From NCBI RefSeq assembly GCF_018255755.1, contig NZ_CP073766.1, positions 992,001 to 1,056,000 on the forward strand: a stretch of DNA of 64,000 nucleotides, given 5' to 3'. Source of the DNA: Chitinophaga sp. HK235 (lineage in GTDB: Bacteria; Bacteroidota; Bacteroidia; Chitinophagales; Chitinophagaceae). This document shows, piece after piece, positions 36,877 through 46,701 of this stretch. Every line of letters starts with the position of its first letter. Positions within the stretch are counted from its first letter, which is position 1. The translations under genes and the position numbers were made by a program. The notes beneath the pieces were generated by a model. It was given only the letters and a program-made list of their open reading frames with translations. It made no database searches and was not told the DNA's origin.

Positions 36877-39276
36877 ATGAAAATCACCGATATCAGAATA
36901 TTACCTCCGTTTGCCATCGCCAGGCTGGGATCTGCTGCTGTTCCTCAGGCACCGTATGATCTGAAAATACCTGCCGACCAGCCACTCGGATTCCGCGAAA
37001 TGATACCCGGGCCTGCTTATATGGTAGATCCTTCCACTGGAAAAATTAGTCTGAATGATACGAAAGAAATCATCTTCAAGGATGTCACAGACATCAACAA
37101 CAAAAGTGGAAGAATCCGTCCGGTGGCGCCCTTTCTGGATGTTTTTGCCATTACTGACCAGGACCCGAATGTACTCCAGCCATTGACCACCACCCTGCTG
37201 GACCAGGCAGGCATTTCGATGGACAACATCGGCTGGACCATAAAACTGGGCAACCTTAAGATCCAGCGCAGAACGGGCCATGGCGATGATGCCATTTCTG
37301 CAGAAGTAACGATAAAAGGACGGGATTTTACCCCTAAACCGGTAGAAGGGCATTGTAAAAATTTCCTCCCCAATATGGTACTTCCGCTTGGCACTGTTCA
37401 ATTCATTCAGCCTACCGCCGAATTCCCGCAGATAAGGTTGCGTTATACGCCCGGACCCGGGAAAGTGTATGGCTGTTCCAGAGACAGCATCAAGGCCGAA
37501 GGACAGCTCCCTACTCATGATCCCAATATCACCGATGATTCACAGGTGATATATGATCCCACAAAACCCTGGGCCACCTATAAAGAAGGGCCTGCATTCA
37601 ATCCCACCTACACCATGCCTGCACAGATATTCGCAGGCTATTCCGACAAAGACGGCAATCAGTGTAGCTGGGGATATATAGATGACGAATGCGACGGACT
37701 GGTAAAACTGGACATCGTGACTCCGGGCGGACTTGTTGAAGCGCAGGCTAAAATATGTGCCGGCCCTCCTGCCTTTGCACCAGACATACTGCCGGTCCGC
37801 ACCATCACCGATGAACTGGAGCAGGTACTGATGGGCAAAGACAGAAATGACAATGTGCCTATAGAAGAAGCGGAAGAAATTGTTCGCCGTGCGCTCGAAT
37901 CCATCGTACTGATGAATACCAGCGTGATGAACGGAAACCCCATCAATGGCAGGTGGAATGTGGCCAGCACTATGGTACGCCAGGACACCAATGACCTGGG
38001 ACGGCTATACGAACCCATCATGGCAAACTCCCTGGTGGACAATCTCGCACTCCGCACCCTGCACGAACGCGTGTTTAATGGCTTAAGCACCGGCATGGCC
38101 GCCTGGTTTGCCGATGCCCTGCGCAGACCAGACAAAATAGGCGATCTGTCTGATAAGGAAAGACGCAAAATGCCCGGACTTATGCGTGGCGCCGACGGAC
38201 GTGCACTCACGCTCACCTGGCGTATGATCAACACCGTTATACAGGCTGCCGCCAATGCCCTCTTTTCAGACAATACCAGCGACCCTAAAGCGCCCTCCGG
38301 TAGCTCTATTAACAAGGATAATTTCCACGCGCAACTGAACTATCGCTCACCCGGCAATCCTTACAGCGTCATCCCACGATCTGCGATCTCCAACTGCTTC
38401 CCCGGACTGGAATCGGATTTCAGAAATATATGGGTTAATATTTTCAGCGGTCTGGTGCTGAGTGAAAATGATAATTATGTTATCAGCGGAAAAACCCACG
38501 AAGGTAATATAGATGTCTCCGGACGCAGGCTGGTAGGCATTAACGGGAAACCCACCATGGTAAAAGGAGAAGGTCCCGTATTTCCCGGTGGTGACAATGT
38601 GCCGCTTGTTACTGTCGACAATCCCAATGGTGCCGTATTCATGGAATGGTCTAACCTGATCGCTTCTCTTGGCATAAAGCAGGGAGATATTGTCAATCTT
38701 CAATTTACCCCGGAACCGGCCTGGCATCCTGTTCTCGTAACGGAAGACGAGTTAAAGAAAGACACACAAAAGTACCCGGTATATACAGCCCAGATGGCTA
38801 AAGTCTTTACCAGCCCCAAAGAGCAAGGCGCCGAAATCGATCCTTACCTCATCCTCAATCCGGGCGAACTTACCCGCAGTCTTTGTTCTCCCTGGCAGAA
38901 CGATTACCGCGAATGCGCCTGTTACTACTGGGCTGCCACCCGTCCCGACTATGTGAATGTAGAACCGGGAGAAAACGGCCTCAGTAAAGGCGATATGTGG
39001 CTGGCGAAACGTCGTACAGGCGAATACGTGCCTGACAACCGGGTTGATACCAGACTGTTGTCTTATAATGATTTGTTCCAGAACTGGGAGGGTGAGCTCA
39101 ACTTCATTGTCAAAGGGAAAGATGCGCTTACCAGTAGCGGTGCAACAGTGGTTGCCGGTCCTCCAATCTCAATGGACTTCGGTGTGGATGGAAAAATGGA
39201 TGTAGGAACGATTGGGAAAGATGCAGTCATCGCCAGTGAAGCGACCGCGATTAACAACCCTCAAAAGACCTTATGA
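36877..39276 (+). CDS. LodA/GoxA-like oxidase, predicted cysteine tryptophylquinone (CTQ) enzyme
   Basis: This 799-aa protein resembles the LodA (L-lysine epsilon-oxidase) and GoxA (glycine oxidase) family, which oxidise amines or amino acids and release ammonia and hydrogen peroxide. The N-terminus (MKITDIRILPPFAIARLGSA) is typical of the family. Near the C-terminus, PWQNDYRECACYYW matches the family block in which LodA has Asp512 four residues before Cys516; here these are D676 and C680. Further on, LFQNWEGELNFIV offers W737, 57 residues after the Cys, against 65 for the LodA cofactor Trp581. So C680-W737 is the predicted CTQ cross-link and D676 the assisting Asp; the LodA numbers are from memory. 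The substrate cannot be read from sequence. No signal peptide is seen. Its stop overlaps the radical SAM start by 4 bp (ATGA). Confidence 0.88.
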   Translation: MKITDIRILPPFAIARLGSAAVPQAPYDLKIPADQPLGFREMIPGPAYMVDPSTGKISLNDTKEIIFKDVTDINNKSGRIRPVAPFLDVFAITDQDPNVLQPLTTTLLDQAGISMDNIGWTIKLGNLKIQRRTGHGDDAISAEVTIKGRDFTPKPVEGHCKNFLPNMVLPLGTVQFIQPTAEFPQIRLRYTPGPGKVYGCSRDSIKAEGQLPTHDPNITDDSQVIYDPTKPWATYKEGPAFNPTYTMPAQIFAGYSDKDGNQCSWGYIDDECDGLVKLDIVTPGGLVEAQAKICAGPPAFAPDILPVRTITDELEQVLMGKDRNDNVPIEEAEEIVRRALESIVLMNTSVMNGNPINGRWNVASTMVRQDTNDLGRLYEPIMANSLVDNLALRTLHERVFNGLSTGMAAWFADALRRPDKIGDLSDKERRKMPGLMRGADGRALTLTWRMINTVIQAAANALFSDNTSDPKAPSGSSINKDNFHAQLNYRSPGNPYSVIPRSAISNCFPGLESDFRNIWVNIFSGLVLSENDNYVISGKTHEGNIDVSGRRLVGINGKPTMVKGEGPVFPGGDNVPLVTVDNPNGAVFMEWSNLIASLGIKQGDIVNLQFTPEPAWHPVLVTEDELKKDTQKYPVYTAQMAKVFTSPKEQGAEIDPYLILNPGELTRSLCSPWQNDYRECACYYWAATRPDYVNVEPGENGLSKGDMWLAKRRTGEYVPDNRVDTRLLSYNDLFQNWEGELNFIVKGKDALTSSGATVVAGPPISMDFGVDGKMDVGTIGKDAVIASEATAINNPQKTL

Positions 39277-40658
39277 TGTCTGTCACTACTTCCATGTTAG
39301 ACCATTCTTCTTTAAACACGATCGCCGCTCAGCTGGCGTCACAGATAGCCAGGCAGTCAATGCCTGGCTCTTCTCTGATACATATCATTTCCGGCGGGGA
39401 TAAAACACAGCTGCTGGTTACCAATGGCAGCCGCCTACACAAAATTACCACGGAAACGGAGCTACGCTTTAAACAGCTCATCGAACAGCAGGATGAAGCA
39501 GCCATACAGCGGGAGCTCGCATCAATGGGCATTGATACCACACCGCTGATTGATGATGTGCCCTTGAAAAGTCCGGATGTACATGCACTTTCACTGGCCA
39601 TTGCCCAAAAGTGTAATATGGGTTGCACCTATTGTTATGCCGACCAGGGCGACTTTGGTGGCCCGGCCAAAAACATGCAGCTGGAAACAGCCCTACAATC
39701 CATCGATCTGCTGCTGAAAGACCGTGTGGCCGGAGATAAAGTCCAGGTCACCTTTCTGGGCGGAGAGCCACTGATCAACCGCAGGTCGCTGCGGGAAGCC
39801 ACCGTTTATGCTGCGGAAGCAGCTGCCCGGAAAAACGTACAGGTCGGCTTCTCCCTCACCACCAACGGCACCCTGCTCAAACCCGATGATGCCCTCTTTT
39901 TTGAAGAACATGGCTTTGCCGTAACGGTCAGCCTCGATGGTATCGGTGAGCAGCACGACAAACAACGTCCGATGAAAAACGGTGCCGGCACCTATGAGCA
40001 GATCATAGAGAGGATACAACCCCTGCTGGCCCTCCAGAAGCGCATGCAGGTATCTGCCAGGGTAACGGTAACGCCTGCGCAGCACCAGCTTACGGATATG
40101 CTGATGGCATTCGTTAATATGGGTTTTCACAGCGTAGGGTTTTCGCCGCTGCTTCGCTCCTCCAACGGCCGCGATGAAATGACCGGAAAGGATCTTGAAA
40201 AGATGCTGGAAGAGATGATTGCCTGCGGACTGCTTTTTGAACAACACATTATCCAGAACAAACGTTTTCCATTTCTCAACATGGTGAACGCTTTGAAGGA
40301 AATTGCCAAAGGCACGCACCGTCCTTATCCCTGTGGGGCCGGAGCCGGATACATGGGTGTATCCGCCGACGGAGGACTGTTTGCCTGTCACCGTTTTGTT
40401 AACGAGGAAGCCGGGAGCATGGGCAATATTCACGATGGTATAGATGCAGCCCTTCAAAACAACTGGCTGGCATCAAGGCATGTACACCAGCAGTCACCCT
40501 GCAACAGCTGCTGGGCTAAATACCTGTGTGGTGGCGGCTGTCATCATGAGGTGCTGGAAAAAGGCCGGCACGCCTGCAATTATATACGGGGATGGTTACA
40601 CTACACCATCCAGGCCCACGAAAGAATATCCCGGATGGCCCCTCAGTGGTATCGTTAA
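39273..40658 (+). CDS. Radical SAM/SPASM maturase-like protein
   Basis: This 461-aa protein has the radical SAM cluster motif C114-x3-C118-x2-C121 (CNMGCTYCYAD), the GGEP motif (FLGGEPLIN), and a C-terminal SPASM region with further cysteines (YPCGAGAGY, LFACHRF, PCNSCWAKYLCGGGCHHE, HACNYIRG), expected to bind auxiliary iron-sulfur clusters. The layout is that of peptide- and protein-modifying enzymes such as anSME and QhpD. The first ~100 residues could include a small substrate-recognition domain, but this is unclear. It overlaps the LodA-like gene by 4 bp, so the oxidase, or less likely the ferritin-like protein, is its probable substrate. In known LodA systems cofactor formation needs only the LodB flavoprotein, so a radical SAM partner is unusual. 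Confidence 0.9.
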   Translation: MMSVTTSMLDHSSLNTIAAQLASQIARQSMPGSSLIHIISGGDKTQLLVTNGSRLHKITTETELRFKQLIEQQDEAAIQRELASMGIDTTPLIDDVPLKSPDVHALSLAIAQKCNMGCTYCYADQGDFGGPAKNMQLETALQSIDLLLKDRVAGDKVQVTFLGGEPLINRRSLREATVYAAEAAARKNVQVGFSLTTNGTLLKPDDALFFEEHGFAVTVSLDGIGEQHDKQRPMKNGAGTYEQIIERIQPLLALQKRMQVSARVTVTPAQHQLTDMLMAFVNMGFHSVGFSPLLRSSNGRDEMTGKDLEKMLEEMIACGLLFEQHIIQNKRFPFLNMVNALKEIAKGTHRPYPCGAGAGYMGVSADGGLFACHRFVNEEAGSMGNIHDGIDAALQNNWLASRHVHQQSPCNSCWAKYLCGGGCHHEVLEKGRHACNYIRGWLHYTIQAHERISRMAPQWYR

Positions 40659-40674
40659 AAGCCATTTTACCTGC

Positions 40675-42129
40675 ATGCACACCTACGACATACTCATTCT
40701 CGGCGCAGGTCCTGCGGGCACCTGCGCCGCCTTACGTTTGCTTTCAATGGGATATCGTGTAGCCATGGTAGAGAGTGAAACATTCCCCCGGCCGCAGATA
40801 GGGGAATCACTTTCTCCCGGCATCCGCAATATTTTTGATTACCTGGACGCCGCACCACTACTGCAACAGGAGCATTGTTTGCACCAGCTCCCTGCACAAA
40901 TCATCTGGAACAAACCGGAAGCAGATATACAGGTCCGCGGCCACGGGTTGATGGTAGACCGTGGACACCTCGACAAAGCGCTGCTCGACCTCGCCGTAAC
41001 CCGGGGGCTCATTTTATTTCAACCTGCCCGGTACGAAAGCAGCACCTACCAGGGAAACACCTGGCAGGTCACCATCCGGCACCTGAAGGGCGTACAAAAC
41101 ATTTCCGCACTATTCCTATTGGATGCCCGTGGCAGAAAAGGCATCCGGCTACAACAGCGCCTGCTTACCGCTCCCCCTACGCTGGCTATGTGGGCCTACA
41201 CCAGCGCTGATATTATGCCCGCTGCCACCTGCGTGGAAGCGGTGCCCCATGGCTGGTTATGGGGCTCTCCCCTGCACAACGGCCGCTATAGAATCCTGGC
41301 CTTTGCCGATCCGCAATGGGTCCGGCAACAAACCGCTACACAGGCTTATCACCAGTTACTGGATAAAACCCGGCTGTTTCAATCTGCTCTTGATAAAGGC
41401 ATACTATCATCCCTACAAACCTGTAATGTTTTCAGCTACATACACCAGCAACCCTGGCTGCAAAACCGTATACAGCTGGGAGAAGCAGCCTTTGCCATCG
41501 ATCCCCTCTCTTCTACCGGCGTAGAGAAAGCCATGCGTCTTTCCATGCAGGCAGCTATTTCCATCAATACCATTCTGAAAAAAGGAACCACCGAACTGGC
41601 ACAGGAATTTTATGAAAGCCGATTAATAACAGCAGCCGTTAATCATACCAGATGGACAACACAGTACTATGCAGAAGCATGGCCCGGTCCAACTTATCCC
41701 TTCTGGAAATCAAGAGCTGCCATGCCTGTTTTAAAACAACCGATCACCCACTTCGCCGCTCAACTCGAAACATCGATGGCACAACACCATCATCCCCCTG
41801 TATCATCTCCCGAACAAAAAACAGTTGCTCCTGAAGTGCTGGCCTATTTATGGCATAAAAAAATGCATCTCTCCCCTGCCATCTCCTACAAACAAACACC
41901 CTGCGTAATCGATAACTGTGTAGAGCTAAAAACAGCCATACATCATCCTAATCTGGAACAGGAAATCGCTTTCCTGGGCAACAATGACATCCTTCCGCTC
42001 CTCCAGGTGGCGAAAGAGACCGACAATTTCGGGCAGTTGGTGTTAAGATGGAAACAGATGGTCCCTCCCGAATTAGCCGCCCAAATGGTGGTATTACTCT
42101 GGGAGAAACAGATTCTCTGCGAGGATTGA
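40675..42129 (+). CDS. LodB-type FAD-dependent protein (halogenase/monooxygenase-like)
   Basis: This 484-aa flavoprotein uses the ATG at 40675, 16 bp after the radical SAM stop; the frame is open further upstream but there it overlaps the previous gene. The FAD-binding Rossmann motif is LGAGPAGTCAALRLL (about residues 8-22), followed by VESETFPRPQIGESLSPG, the layout of the tryptophan-halogenase-like flavoproteins to which LodB belongs. A second FAD-contact region reads LGEAAFAIDPLSSTGVEKAM. No halogenase-type Trp-x-Trp-x-Ile motif is evident. LodB acts in CTQ formation in LodA by a step that is not fully resolved, so the same role is expected here. The last ~80 residues have no recognisable domain. 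Confidence 0.87.
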   Translation: MHTYDILILGAGPAGTCAALRLLSMGYRVAMVESETFPRPQIGESLSPGIRNIFDYLDAAPLLQQEHCLHQLPAQIIWNKPEADIQVRGHGLMVDRGHLDKALLDLAVTRGLILFQPARYESSTYQGNTWQVTIRHLKGVQNISALFLLDARGRKGIRLQQRLLTAPPTLAMWAYTSADIMPAATCVEAVPHGWLWGSPLHNGRYRILAFADPQWVRQQTATQAYHQLLDKTRLFQSALDKGILSSLQTCNVFSYIHQQPWLQNRIQLGEAAFAIDPLSSTGVEKAMRLSMQAAISINTILKKGTTELAQEFYESRLITAAVNHTRWTTQYYAEAWPGPTYPFWKSRAAMPVLKQPITHFAAQLETSMAQHHHPPVSSPEQKTVAPEVLAYLWHKKMHLSPAISYKQTPCVIDNCVELKTAIHHPNLEQEIAFLGNNDILPLLQVAKETDNFGQLVLRWKQMVPPELAAQMVVLLWEKQILCED

Positions 42130-42185
42130 GGCTTCCGGCTATTCATTTTCATATATTTGCCCCATTATTAGTAACATTTATACCT

Positions 42186-43142
42186 ATGCGATATTTTTTC
42201 CTTTGCCTATCCCTACTGTTGCTACAACATGTTGCCAAAGCACAACTGCTATATCCTTACAAGGATACCACCTACAACTTCTCCATTGGTATTCCTGAAA
42301 AATGGCAGTATTGGGCTAAACCAGATAGCCCTATTGTAAAATTTATGGTCTATGATATGAGTATGGACGATTCCGGCATGCGGGTTCACAATAATTTCAA
42401 TATCAGTGTTATTAATCATCCGGGACTGGGTGTGGATAGTGCCTTTATCTATATGGCGTATGCTACCGCTAAAAACCGTCTTCAAGCACTGGATACCGGA
42501 AGTTATGTAGTAGATGGGAAAAAGATGCTGTGGCTGGATGATGCACATCTGGGAGTGACTATGAAAGACACACTCTGTGCAAGCTACTTTGTTGTCTATA
42601 GCAATAACAAAGTATACCTCATTACCTGCTCTACCACCCCACTGCGTTTTTCGGAATCAAGAGAACTATTTCACAGGGTCGCGCAAACATTTAAAACTGA
42701 CCTACCTGCCCCCCAGGAAGTATTGCAAATAGACTTTCCCAAGAACAGGGTATGGCAAATAAACATGGAAACTGACGATTCCACTATGCATCTCAGACAG
42801 GTTTTACCAGTCGATGAAACACCGGATCAATGGACGATGGCCATTTCATCTATTGCGATAAAAAACCCTAAACAGGAAAGCATGGAAAATTTCCTAACCC
42901 AATACCAAACGCAAATCGCAAAGGAATCCAAAGGCGCTAAATTCACCCTTCTGGAAAAAACCGCGCAGCATTTGCTATTCAAAATAGAAAACACGGGAGC
43001 TGAATCCAGTCTATCCTATCTGGTCCGGGGAACTTCCAGGCTGCATCAGGTCATCCTCAGCATTAAACAAGAGACCTTACCAGCTGAGACTACCAAACAA
43101 TGGACTGAAATCTTTAAGAAGGCAAAACCAGTGATGGAGTAG
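42186..43142 (+). CDS. Secreted protein of unknown function
   Basis: I do not recognise this 318-aa protein with certainty. The ATG at 42186 gives a clear signal peptide (MRYFFLCLSLLLLQHVAKA, probable cleavage before QLLYPYKD), so the upstream extension of the frame to 42048 is not used. Two similar halves may be present, each with a beta-rich, PsbP/DcrB-like look: first YNFSIGIPEKWQYWAK, then NRVWQINMETDD. It lies 56 bp after the flavoprotein on the same strand and might be carried on the same transcript, but its export sets it apart from the CTQ operon. It converges with the HlyD gene, with only 13 bp between the stops. Confidence 0.75.
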   Translation: MRYFFLCLSLLLLQHVAKAQLLYPYKDTTYNFSIGIPEKWQYWAKPDSPIVKFMVYDMSMDDSGMRVHNNFNISVINHPGLGVDSAFIYMAYATAKNRLQALDTGSYVVDGKKMLWLDDAHLGVTMKDTLCASYFVVYSNNKVYLITCSTTPLRFSESRELFHRVAQTFKTDLPAPQEVLQIDFPKNRVWQINMETDDSTMHLRQVLPVDETPDQWTMAISSIAIKNPKQESMENFLTQYQTQIAKESKGAKFTLLEKTAQHLLFKIENTGAESSLSYLVRGTSRLHQVILSIKQETLPAETTKQWTEIFKKAKPVME

Positions 43143-43155
43143 ATAACAACACTTG

Positions 43156-44484
43156 TTACCGCTTCACCTTATCTATCAGACGGTAATAGAAGCGGTCTAT
43201 CAGCCGCATAGGACGGGTTATGATCTCCGCATTGGCCACCAGGCCATCCCGGTAAATGACAGGCTTGTTGTAGTTGGTGATCAGCCCCGATGGCAGCGCC
43301 ACCTTAGCCAGGTAGCCGCTATCAGTAGGAATATGGGAAACAAACACCAGCTTTCCTTTTACAATCCCATATTCCTCAAATGGGTAGGAAGGGAATTTCA
43401 ACAGCACATCCGCATTAGCGCTGACTTTACCAAAATTCATCTGAGGTATGAACATTTCTGCATAGTAGCTGCTATTGCCGGTGCTGATGAAACAAATGTT
43501 ATCTCCTGCTTTCAGCTGTTGATTTTCCTGGAGGAAGTTGCTGAAAGTTACACGCCCTGCAATAGGTGCAACCAGCAGGAATTTTTTCTGCCAGTCGTCC
43601 AGGGCGCTTTTCAGTGTTTGTACGGCCTGTTCAAAGGTGATGCGTTGCTGGGACATATCATGGTCCAGCTGCGACAGCTCCTTCTGTTTGTCTCTTTGCT
43701 GGTTCTGATTAATCAGCAGGGATGTTTGCAGCTGAGGAATAGCCTGTTGTTTGAGCAGCAGCTTACTTTCCTGCTGACGGAACTCTTCGCGGGAGATCAC
43801 TTTCTGATCAAATAGTGACTGGCTCATTTTGTAGGTTTCTTCCGCCAGCCGGGCATCGTTATGTATCAGCTGCGACTGGCCCTGCAAAGTTTGATGCACA
43901 TTTTCCAGCACATGCAGATCATTTTCCAGCATAGCTTTTTTACGGGAGTAGAAGTTATTAACCAGGTAATCGTTGAACAGTTCCCGGGCGGTGACAAACT
44001 GCTGGTAGGCCGCCTGTAGCTCGCCGAGGTGCAGATATGGCTGGTCCAGCAGGCGGGCAACAGTATCCGTGCGGCCAGCTGTCAATAAAACGATGCTACG
44101 TTCCAGCCTTTCTGACAATGCAGTTACCTCTTGCGGAGAAGCAATAGACTCCATATAACCCAGCATCTGCCCGGCTTGTACCTGCTGTCCTTCGCTCACA
44201 TACAGTTTTTGCAGCTTGCCATCGGTTTTAGCAATAATGTTTTTAGGGGCATTCAGACAAGTGAGTTTTGCATGGGCATTCACGGTATCCGGATACTGGA
44301 TCATCCAGCAGACAAACAATAACAGTAACAGCAGTACGAAAAAAATGGTAATGCCCCATCGCACCAGGAAATCAGGGCGATGGGAAACAATATCAGAAAT
44401 AGCATCAGAGCGGATAGCCTGCTGCTCTTTCCAGCAGGCAGTTTTATCTGTCAGTGAGCCGTTATCAGAAATGCGCATTGGCAT
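43156..44484 (-). CDS. HlyD-family membrane fusion protein of the peptide exporter
   Basis: This 442-aa periplasmic adaptor links an inner-membrane ABC exporter to an outer-membrane channel. It has a cytoplasmic N-terminus, one membrane segment at about 45-65 (WGITIFFVLLLLLLFVCWM), a biotinyl-lipoyl-like stretch (KNIIAKTDGKLQKLYVSEGQ), a long coiled-coil region rich in Gln, Leu and Glu (about 120-290), and a second lipoyl-half region (LLVAPIAGRVTFSNFLQE). It lies 24 bp after the ABC transporter stop, in the same operon. No TolC-like partner gene is visible here, so a shared outer-membrane protein must serve. Confidence 0.9.
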   Translation of the reverse strand: MPMRISDNGSLTDKTACWKEQQAIRSDAISDIVSHRPDFLVRWGITIFFVLLLLLLFVCWMIQYPDTVNAHAKLTCLNAPKNIIAKTDGKLQKLYVSEGQQVQAGQMLGYMESIASPQEVTALSERLERSIVLLTAGRTDTVARLLDQPYLHLGELQAAYQQFVTARELFNDYLVNNFYSRKKAMLENDLHVLENVHQTLQGQSQLIHNDARLAEETYKMSQSLFDQKVISREEFRQQESKLLLKQQAIPQLQTSLLINQNQQRDKQKELSQLDHDMSQQRITFEQAVQTLKSALDDWQKKFLLVAPIAGRVTFSNFLQENQQLKAGDNICFISTGNSSYYAEMFIPQMNFGKVSANADVLLKFPSYPFEEYGIVKGKLVFVSHIPTDSGYLAKVALPSGLITNYNKPVIYRDGLVANAEIITRPMRLIDRFYYRLIDKVKR

Positions 44485-44508
44485 AACAAGATGTTTTGAA
44501 ATCAGGAA

Positions 44509-46701
44509 TTAGTTGCCCAGCTCCAACTGGTTTTTCACCAGCTGATAATAATGCCCTTTAGTAGCTGAAAGCTGTTGATGGGTACCGGTTTCCACAATCA
44601 TACCTTCATGCATTACTATAATATTATCCGCATTTTTCACCGTGCTAAGCCGGTGGGCAATCACCACTACTGTTCTGCCTACAAAGAACTGTTGCAGGTT
44701 TTCCATAATAGCCTTTTCGTTGTTGGCATCCAGTGCATTGGTGGCTTCATCCAGGAAAAGATAAGAAGGGTCACGGTATATCGCACGTGCAATCAGTATG
44801 CGTTGCCGTTGTCCGGCGCTGATACCGTTACCTTCAGCACCGATGCGGGTATTGAAGCCCAGCGGCATACCTTCTATGAAGTGCAGGATGTTAGCCACTT
44901 TACAGGCATGGATAAGGCGGTCGTAGTTCGGCGATTGTTCACTTAAAGCAATATTACGGGCGATGCTGTCACTGAAGATATATCCCTCCTGCATTACACT
45001 GGCGCATTGATGCTGCCAGTAAGACGGACTGATAGCGCGTAAATGTGTTTCTCCGATTTTGATCTCTCCCTGGTAATGTTCATAAAAACGCAGTAACAAT
45101 TTAAATAACGTGGTTTTGCCGCTTCCGCTGGCACCCACGACCGCCGTTACTTTCCCTTGTGGTATTACCAGTTCTATATCGTTCAGTACCGGTTCATTGC
45201 CGGCACCGGCATAGGTAAATGACAGGCCAGAAATGCGGATCGGCTGCTGACTGGCAGGATAATGTAACAGCTGTTTACCATCCGGCTCTTCATCTTCCAG
45301 CTGATGAATTTCGTTGAGCCTTTCCAGTGATATCCTGGCATCCTGTGCCTGTTGCACAAAACCTACCAGCTGGTCTATCGGACTATTCAGCTGCCCGATG
45401 ATATATTGTACCGCCAACATGGCACCCAGCGTAAGCTGACCGTCCAGCACGGCTTTAGCCACTACAAACGTGATGAGAATATTTTTTCCTTCATTGAAGA
45501 AGATAGCTCCTGACTGCTGTATCTGACTCAACGAAAGACCCTTGAAGCCTAACTTGAACAGTACCGCCTGCAGCCCTTCCCATTCCCAGCGGAACAACCT
45601 GCCGGCGCCATTTAACTTAATCTCCTGCATACCCTGAATGAGTTGCATGGTAGAAGAGTTTTCTCTGGATGCGGCGCCAAAACGCTGGTAATCCAGCCTG
45701 CGCCTGTATTTGAGAAATATCCATATCCAAAGGAAATATAAAACACTACCGGCCGTAAATATCAGAAACACCGGTATATAATAAGTCAGCAGCACCACTG
45801 AAAAGATCAGCAGATTAAATAAAGAGAACAAAGTATTGAGGGTGCTGCCGGTCAGAAACTGTTGTATACGCTGATGATCCCCTATACGTTGAAGGATATC
45901 ACCGGTTTGTTTGGTATCAAAAAAATTCAGTGGCAGCTTCAGCAACTTGATCCAGAAATCCGACAGGATGGTAACATTGATATGTGTACTCACAAACAGT
46001 AACAACCTGCTACGGATAAACTCCACCAGGGTACGGCTGGCCAGCAGTACAAACTGGGCTATCGCAATGATGTAAATAAAATGCAGATTATGGGTATTGA
46101 TACCGGTATCCACAATACTCTGTGTAAGGAAAGGAAATATCAGCTGAAGCAGGCTGGTAACAAATACCGACAACATCAACTGAAAAAGATATCTTTTGTA
46201 ATTCCACAAGTATTTATACAGTATTCCCCAACCTATGCGGTCATCTTTGTCGTTCTCCTGCTGATAAAATTCAATCGTCGGTTCCAGCAGCAATGCAATG
46301 CCCGTTCTTTCGTTACCCTCTTCTCCGGCGAGCCATTTGGATTCAAAAAACGCCCGTGGCACCTTACGTATGCCTGCCTCCGGGTCTGCCACCACAATGT
46401 AACGGTTGCTCACTTTGGGAGTAACTACCACAAAATGGTTCTGCCCCCAATGAATAATGCAGGGCAACCGGGCTTCCCTGATCAGCTGTTCGTAAGTGAT
46501 TTTTGTGCCCACACATTTGAAGCCCACCCTTTCTGCAGCCTCGGCTATGCCCAGCAGCGATACACCATCTATCGCAAAGGATGCATATTCCCGCAGCTTG
46601 TTGATGGAGATACTTTTACCATAATGGGCAGCAATCATCTTCAGGCAGGTAGGCCCGCAATCCATCATATCCAATTGCCTGTACCACTTAAATCCTGCCA
46701 T
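44509..46701 (-). CDS. C39 peptidase-containing ABC exporter (bacteriocin-type)
   Basis: This 730-aa exporter cleaves double-glycine leaders while it transports. The N-terminal C39 peptidase domain (1-130) keeps its triad: C15 in MMDCGPTCL, His in HWGQNHFVVV and Asp in ADPEAG. A six-helix membrane domain follows (about 165-450). The ATPase has Walker A GASGSGKTT, a variant signature ISAGQ where LSGGQ is usual, Walker B YLFLDEATNALD, and the H-loop AHRLS. The gene starts 14 bp inside the end of the VKOR/thioredoxin gene, which suggests translational coupling. The likely cargo is the 80-aa double-glycine precursor at 49805-50047. Confidence 0.94.
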   Translation of the reverse strand: MAGFKWYRQLDMMDCGPTCLKMIAAHYGKSISINKLREYASFAIDGVSLLGIAEAAERVGFKCVGTKITYEQLIREARLPCIIHWGQNHFVVVTPKVSNRYIVVADPEAGIRKVPRAFFESKWLAGEEGNERTGIALLLEPTIEFYQQENDKDDRIGWGILYKYLWNYKRYLFQLMLSVFVTSLLQLIFPFLTQSIVDTGINTHNLHFIYIIAIAQFVLLASRTLVEFIRSRLLLFVSTHINVTILSDFWIKLLKLPLNFFDTKQTGDILQRIGDHQRIQQFLTGSTLNTLFSLFNLLIFSVVLLTYYIPVFLIFTAGSVLYFLWIWIFLKYRRRLDYQRFGAASRENSSTMQLIQGMQEIKLNGAGRLFRWEWEGLQAVLFKLGFKGLSLSQIQQSGAIFFNEGKNILITFVVAKAVLDGQLTLGAMLAVQYIIGQLNSPIDQLVGFVQQAQDARISLERLNEIHQLEDEEPDGKQLLHYPASQQPIRISGLSFTYAGAGNEPVLNDIELVIPQGKVTAVVGASGSGKTTLFKLLLRFYEHYQGEIKIGETHLRAISPSYWQHQCASVMQEGYIFSDSIARNIALSEQSPNYDRLIHACKVANILHFIEGMPLGFNTRIGAEGNGISAGQRQRILIARAIYRDPSYLFLDEATNALDANNEKAIMENLQQFFVGRTVVVIAHRLSTVKNADNIIVMHEGMIVETGTHQQLSATKGHYYQLVKNQLELGN

